In this document: piece by piece, positions 5,471 to 6,024 of the stretch | Layout: each line of letters begins with the position of its first letter | How positions within the stretch are numbered: the first letter of the stretch is position 1 | Source of the DNA: Aquirhabdus sp. | GTDB lineage: Bacteria > Pseudomonadota > Gammaproteobacteria > Pseudomonadales > Moraxellaceae | Reading direction: 5' to 3' | Assembly (NCBI GenBank): GCA_030150595.1 | Contig: JASLFQ010000046.1 | Span: 1 to 6,024, forward strand | Length of the DNA: 6,024 nucleotides | Notes under the pieces: generated by a model | The model's database searches: none | Seen by the model: the letters and a program-made list of their open reading frames with translations, nothing else | Told to the model about the DNA's origin: nothing | Position numbers and translations under genes: made by a program

Positions 5471-5479
5471 AATCCCCGC

Positions 5480-6024
5480 ATGAGTGCCATCGTAGCCCAT
5501 CATTGGTCGTTGATTGCTTTTGTATTAGGTGTGGTCTTTTTGCTCGGCTTTATGCTGACTGTTCCATTGTTAATGGGTGGTCGTGCAGTAGGTCGTTCAA
5601 AAGAAGAACCGTTTGAGTCAGGTCAGCTTGGCGTTGGCGGTGCACGATTGCGGTTGTCCGCAAAATTCTATTTGGTGGCGATGTTCTTCGTCATTTTCGA
5701 TGTTGAAGCCTTGTTCTTATATGCCTATTCCGTTTCCGTTCGCGAAAATGGCTGGGCAGGCTTTGTCGAGGTTCTCGTTTTCATTGTCGTACTTCTTGTT
5801 GGCTTGATTTATATCTGGCGCATCGGTGCGCTGGATTGGGCGCCTGAAAAACGTTTGGCGGCAGAAAAAGCAGTTCGTCAAAAACATGGTAGCGCACAAG
5901 AACCTCTTGATCTCGCAGAAATTACCCGTTTTATGCCAATGGATGAGCTTGAACTCGATAACCGCGGCATGATTCCAGGTCAATCTATCGATGCAACTGC
6001 AAATGCTGAACAGCAAGCTAAGTT
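5480..6024 (+). CDS. nuoA: NADH-quinone oxidoreductase subunit A (NuoA; cut by right window edge)
   Basis: NuoA is a small membrane subunit of respiratory complex I, which passes electrons from NADH to quinone and pumps protons across the inner membrane. 181 codons are visible and no stop is reached. There are three transmembrane segments: about 10-33, 63-82 and 94-113. The family-defining loop and second helix are intact: EPFESG (43-48), [26 protein letters not shown] (57-82), with the conserved acidic pair D74/E76. The family usually ends near residue 130-145, shortly after [10 protein letters not shown] (114-123). Here the chain runs on for at least 50 more residues, with AEITRF (146-151) and IPGQS (165-169), resembling the extended NuoA I recall from Acinetobacter. 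AGGAGT upstream supports the start. As the first nuo gene it should be followed by nuoB and the rest off the right edge. Confidence 0.96.
   Translation, partial: MSAIVAHHWSLIAFVLGVVFLLGFMLTVPLLMGGRAVGRSKEEPFESGQLGVGGARLRLSAKFYLVAMFFVIFDVEALFLYAYSVSVRENGWAGFVEVLVFIVVLLVGLIYIWRIGALDWAPEKRLAAEKAVRQKHGSAQEPLDLAEITRFMPMDELELDNRGMIPGQSIDATANAEQQAK

Larger units (their letters stand above)
4950..5479. other. Divergent intergenic region between MORN gene and nuoA
   Basis: 530 bp of AT-rich DNA that must hold the promoters for both the minus-strand MORN gene and the plus-strand nuo operon. Toward the MORN gene there is a perfect -10 (5020-5025). Toward nuoA I see several weak candidates: TTGAAC (5220-5225), 17 bp, TAGTTT (5243-5248), and a TATAAA at 5342-5347. 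It also contains two inverted repeats and a leader stem-loop, listed separately. A 71-codon minus-strand frame (5166-4951) overlaps the MORN promoter, has no ribosome binding site and is not called. Confidence 0.7.

Overview
The window looks like ordinary chromosome from a gamma-proteobacterium, most likely of the family Moraxellaceae (Acinetobacter/Psychrobacter relatives). I base this on three things recalled rather than searched: the MlaF sequence is very close to Acinetobacter MlaF as I remember it; NuoA carries a C-terminal extension with an AEITRF motif that I associate with Moraxellaceae; and the spacers are AT-rich between genes of moderate GC. The genus is not settled. There is no sign of phage, transposon, CRISPR, tRNA or rRNA.

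Layout. Four genes lie on the minus strand and one on the plus strand. At the left edge is the 5' part of mlaF (633 down to 1, continuing off the window), the ATPase of the Mla phospholipid transporter. It is followed by a spacer of about 300 bp and a small unrecognised membrane-anchored protein of 75 aa (1156 to 929). A clear rho-independent terminator at 1245-1286 closes the next unit, a DEAD-box RNA helicase (3309 to 1336) with a roughly 270-residue arginine/glycine-rich disordered tail. A gene-free stretch of about 550 bp follows. Next comes a secreted protein built of about eleven MORN repeats (4949 to 3867). A second gene-free stretch of 530 bp separates this gene from the divergent nuoA (5480 rightwards, cut by the window edge), the first gene of the respiratory complex I (nuo) operon.

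The genes do not form one pathway. They appear to be separate transcription units: mlaF (envelope lipid transport), the small protein, the helicase (RNA metabolism), the MORN protein (periplasmic or exported, function unknown) and nuoA (respiration).

The most interesting signals are in the untranslated parts. Upstream of the helicase start, a GGAG Shine-Dalgarno core lies too far from the ATG in the linear sequence, but a perfect 6-bp hairpin occupies exactly the bases between it and a normal 7-nt spacer. The nuo leader has a 14-bp perfect inverted repeat (5345-5407) and a stem-loop ending 10 nt before the nuoA ribosome binding site. I see no convincing novel multi-gene system.
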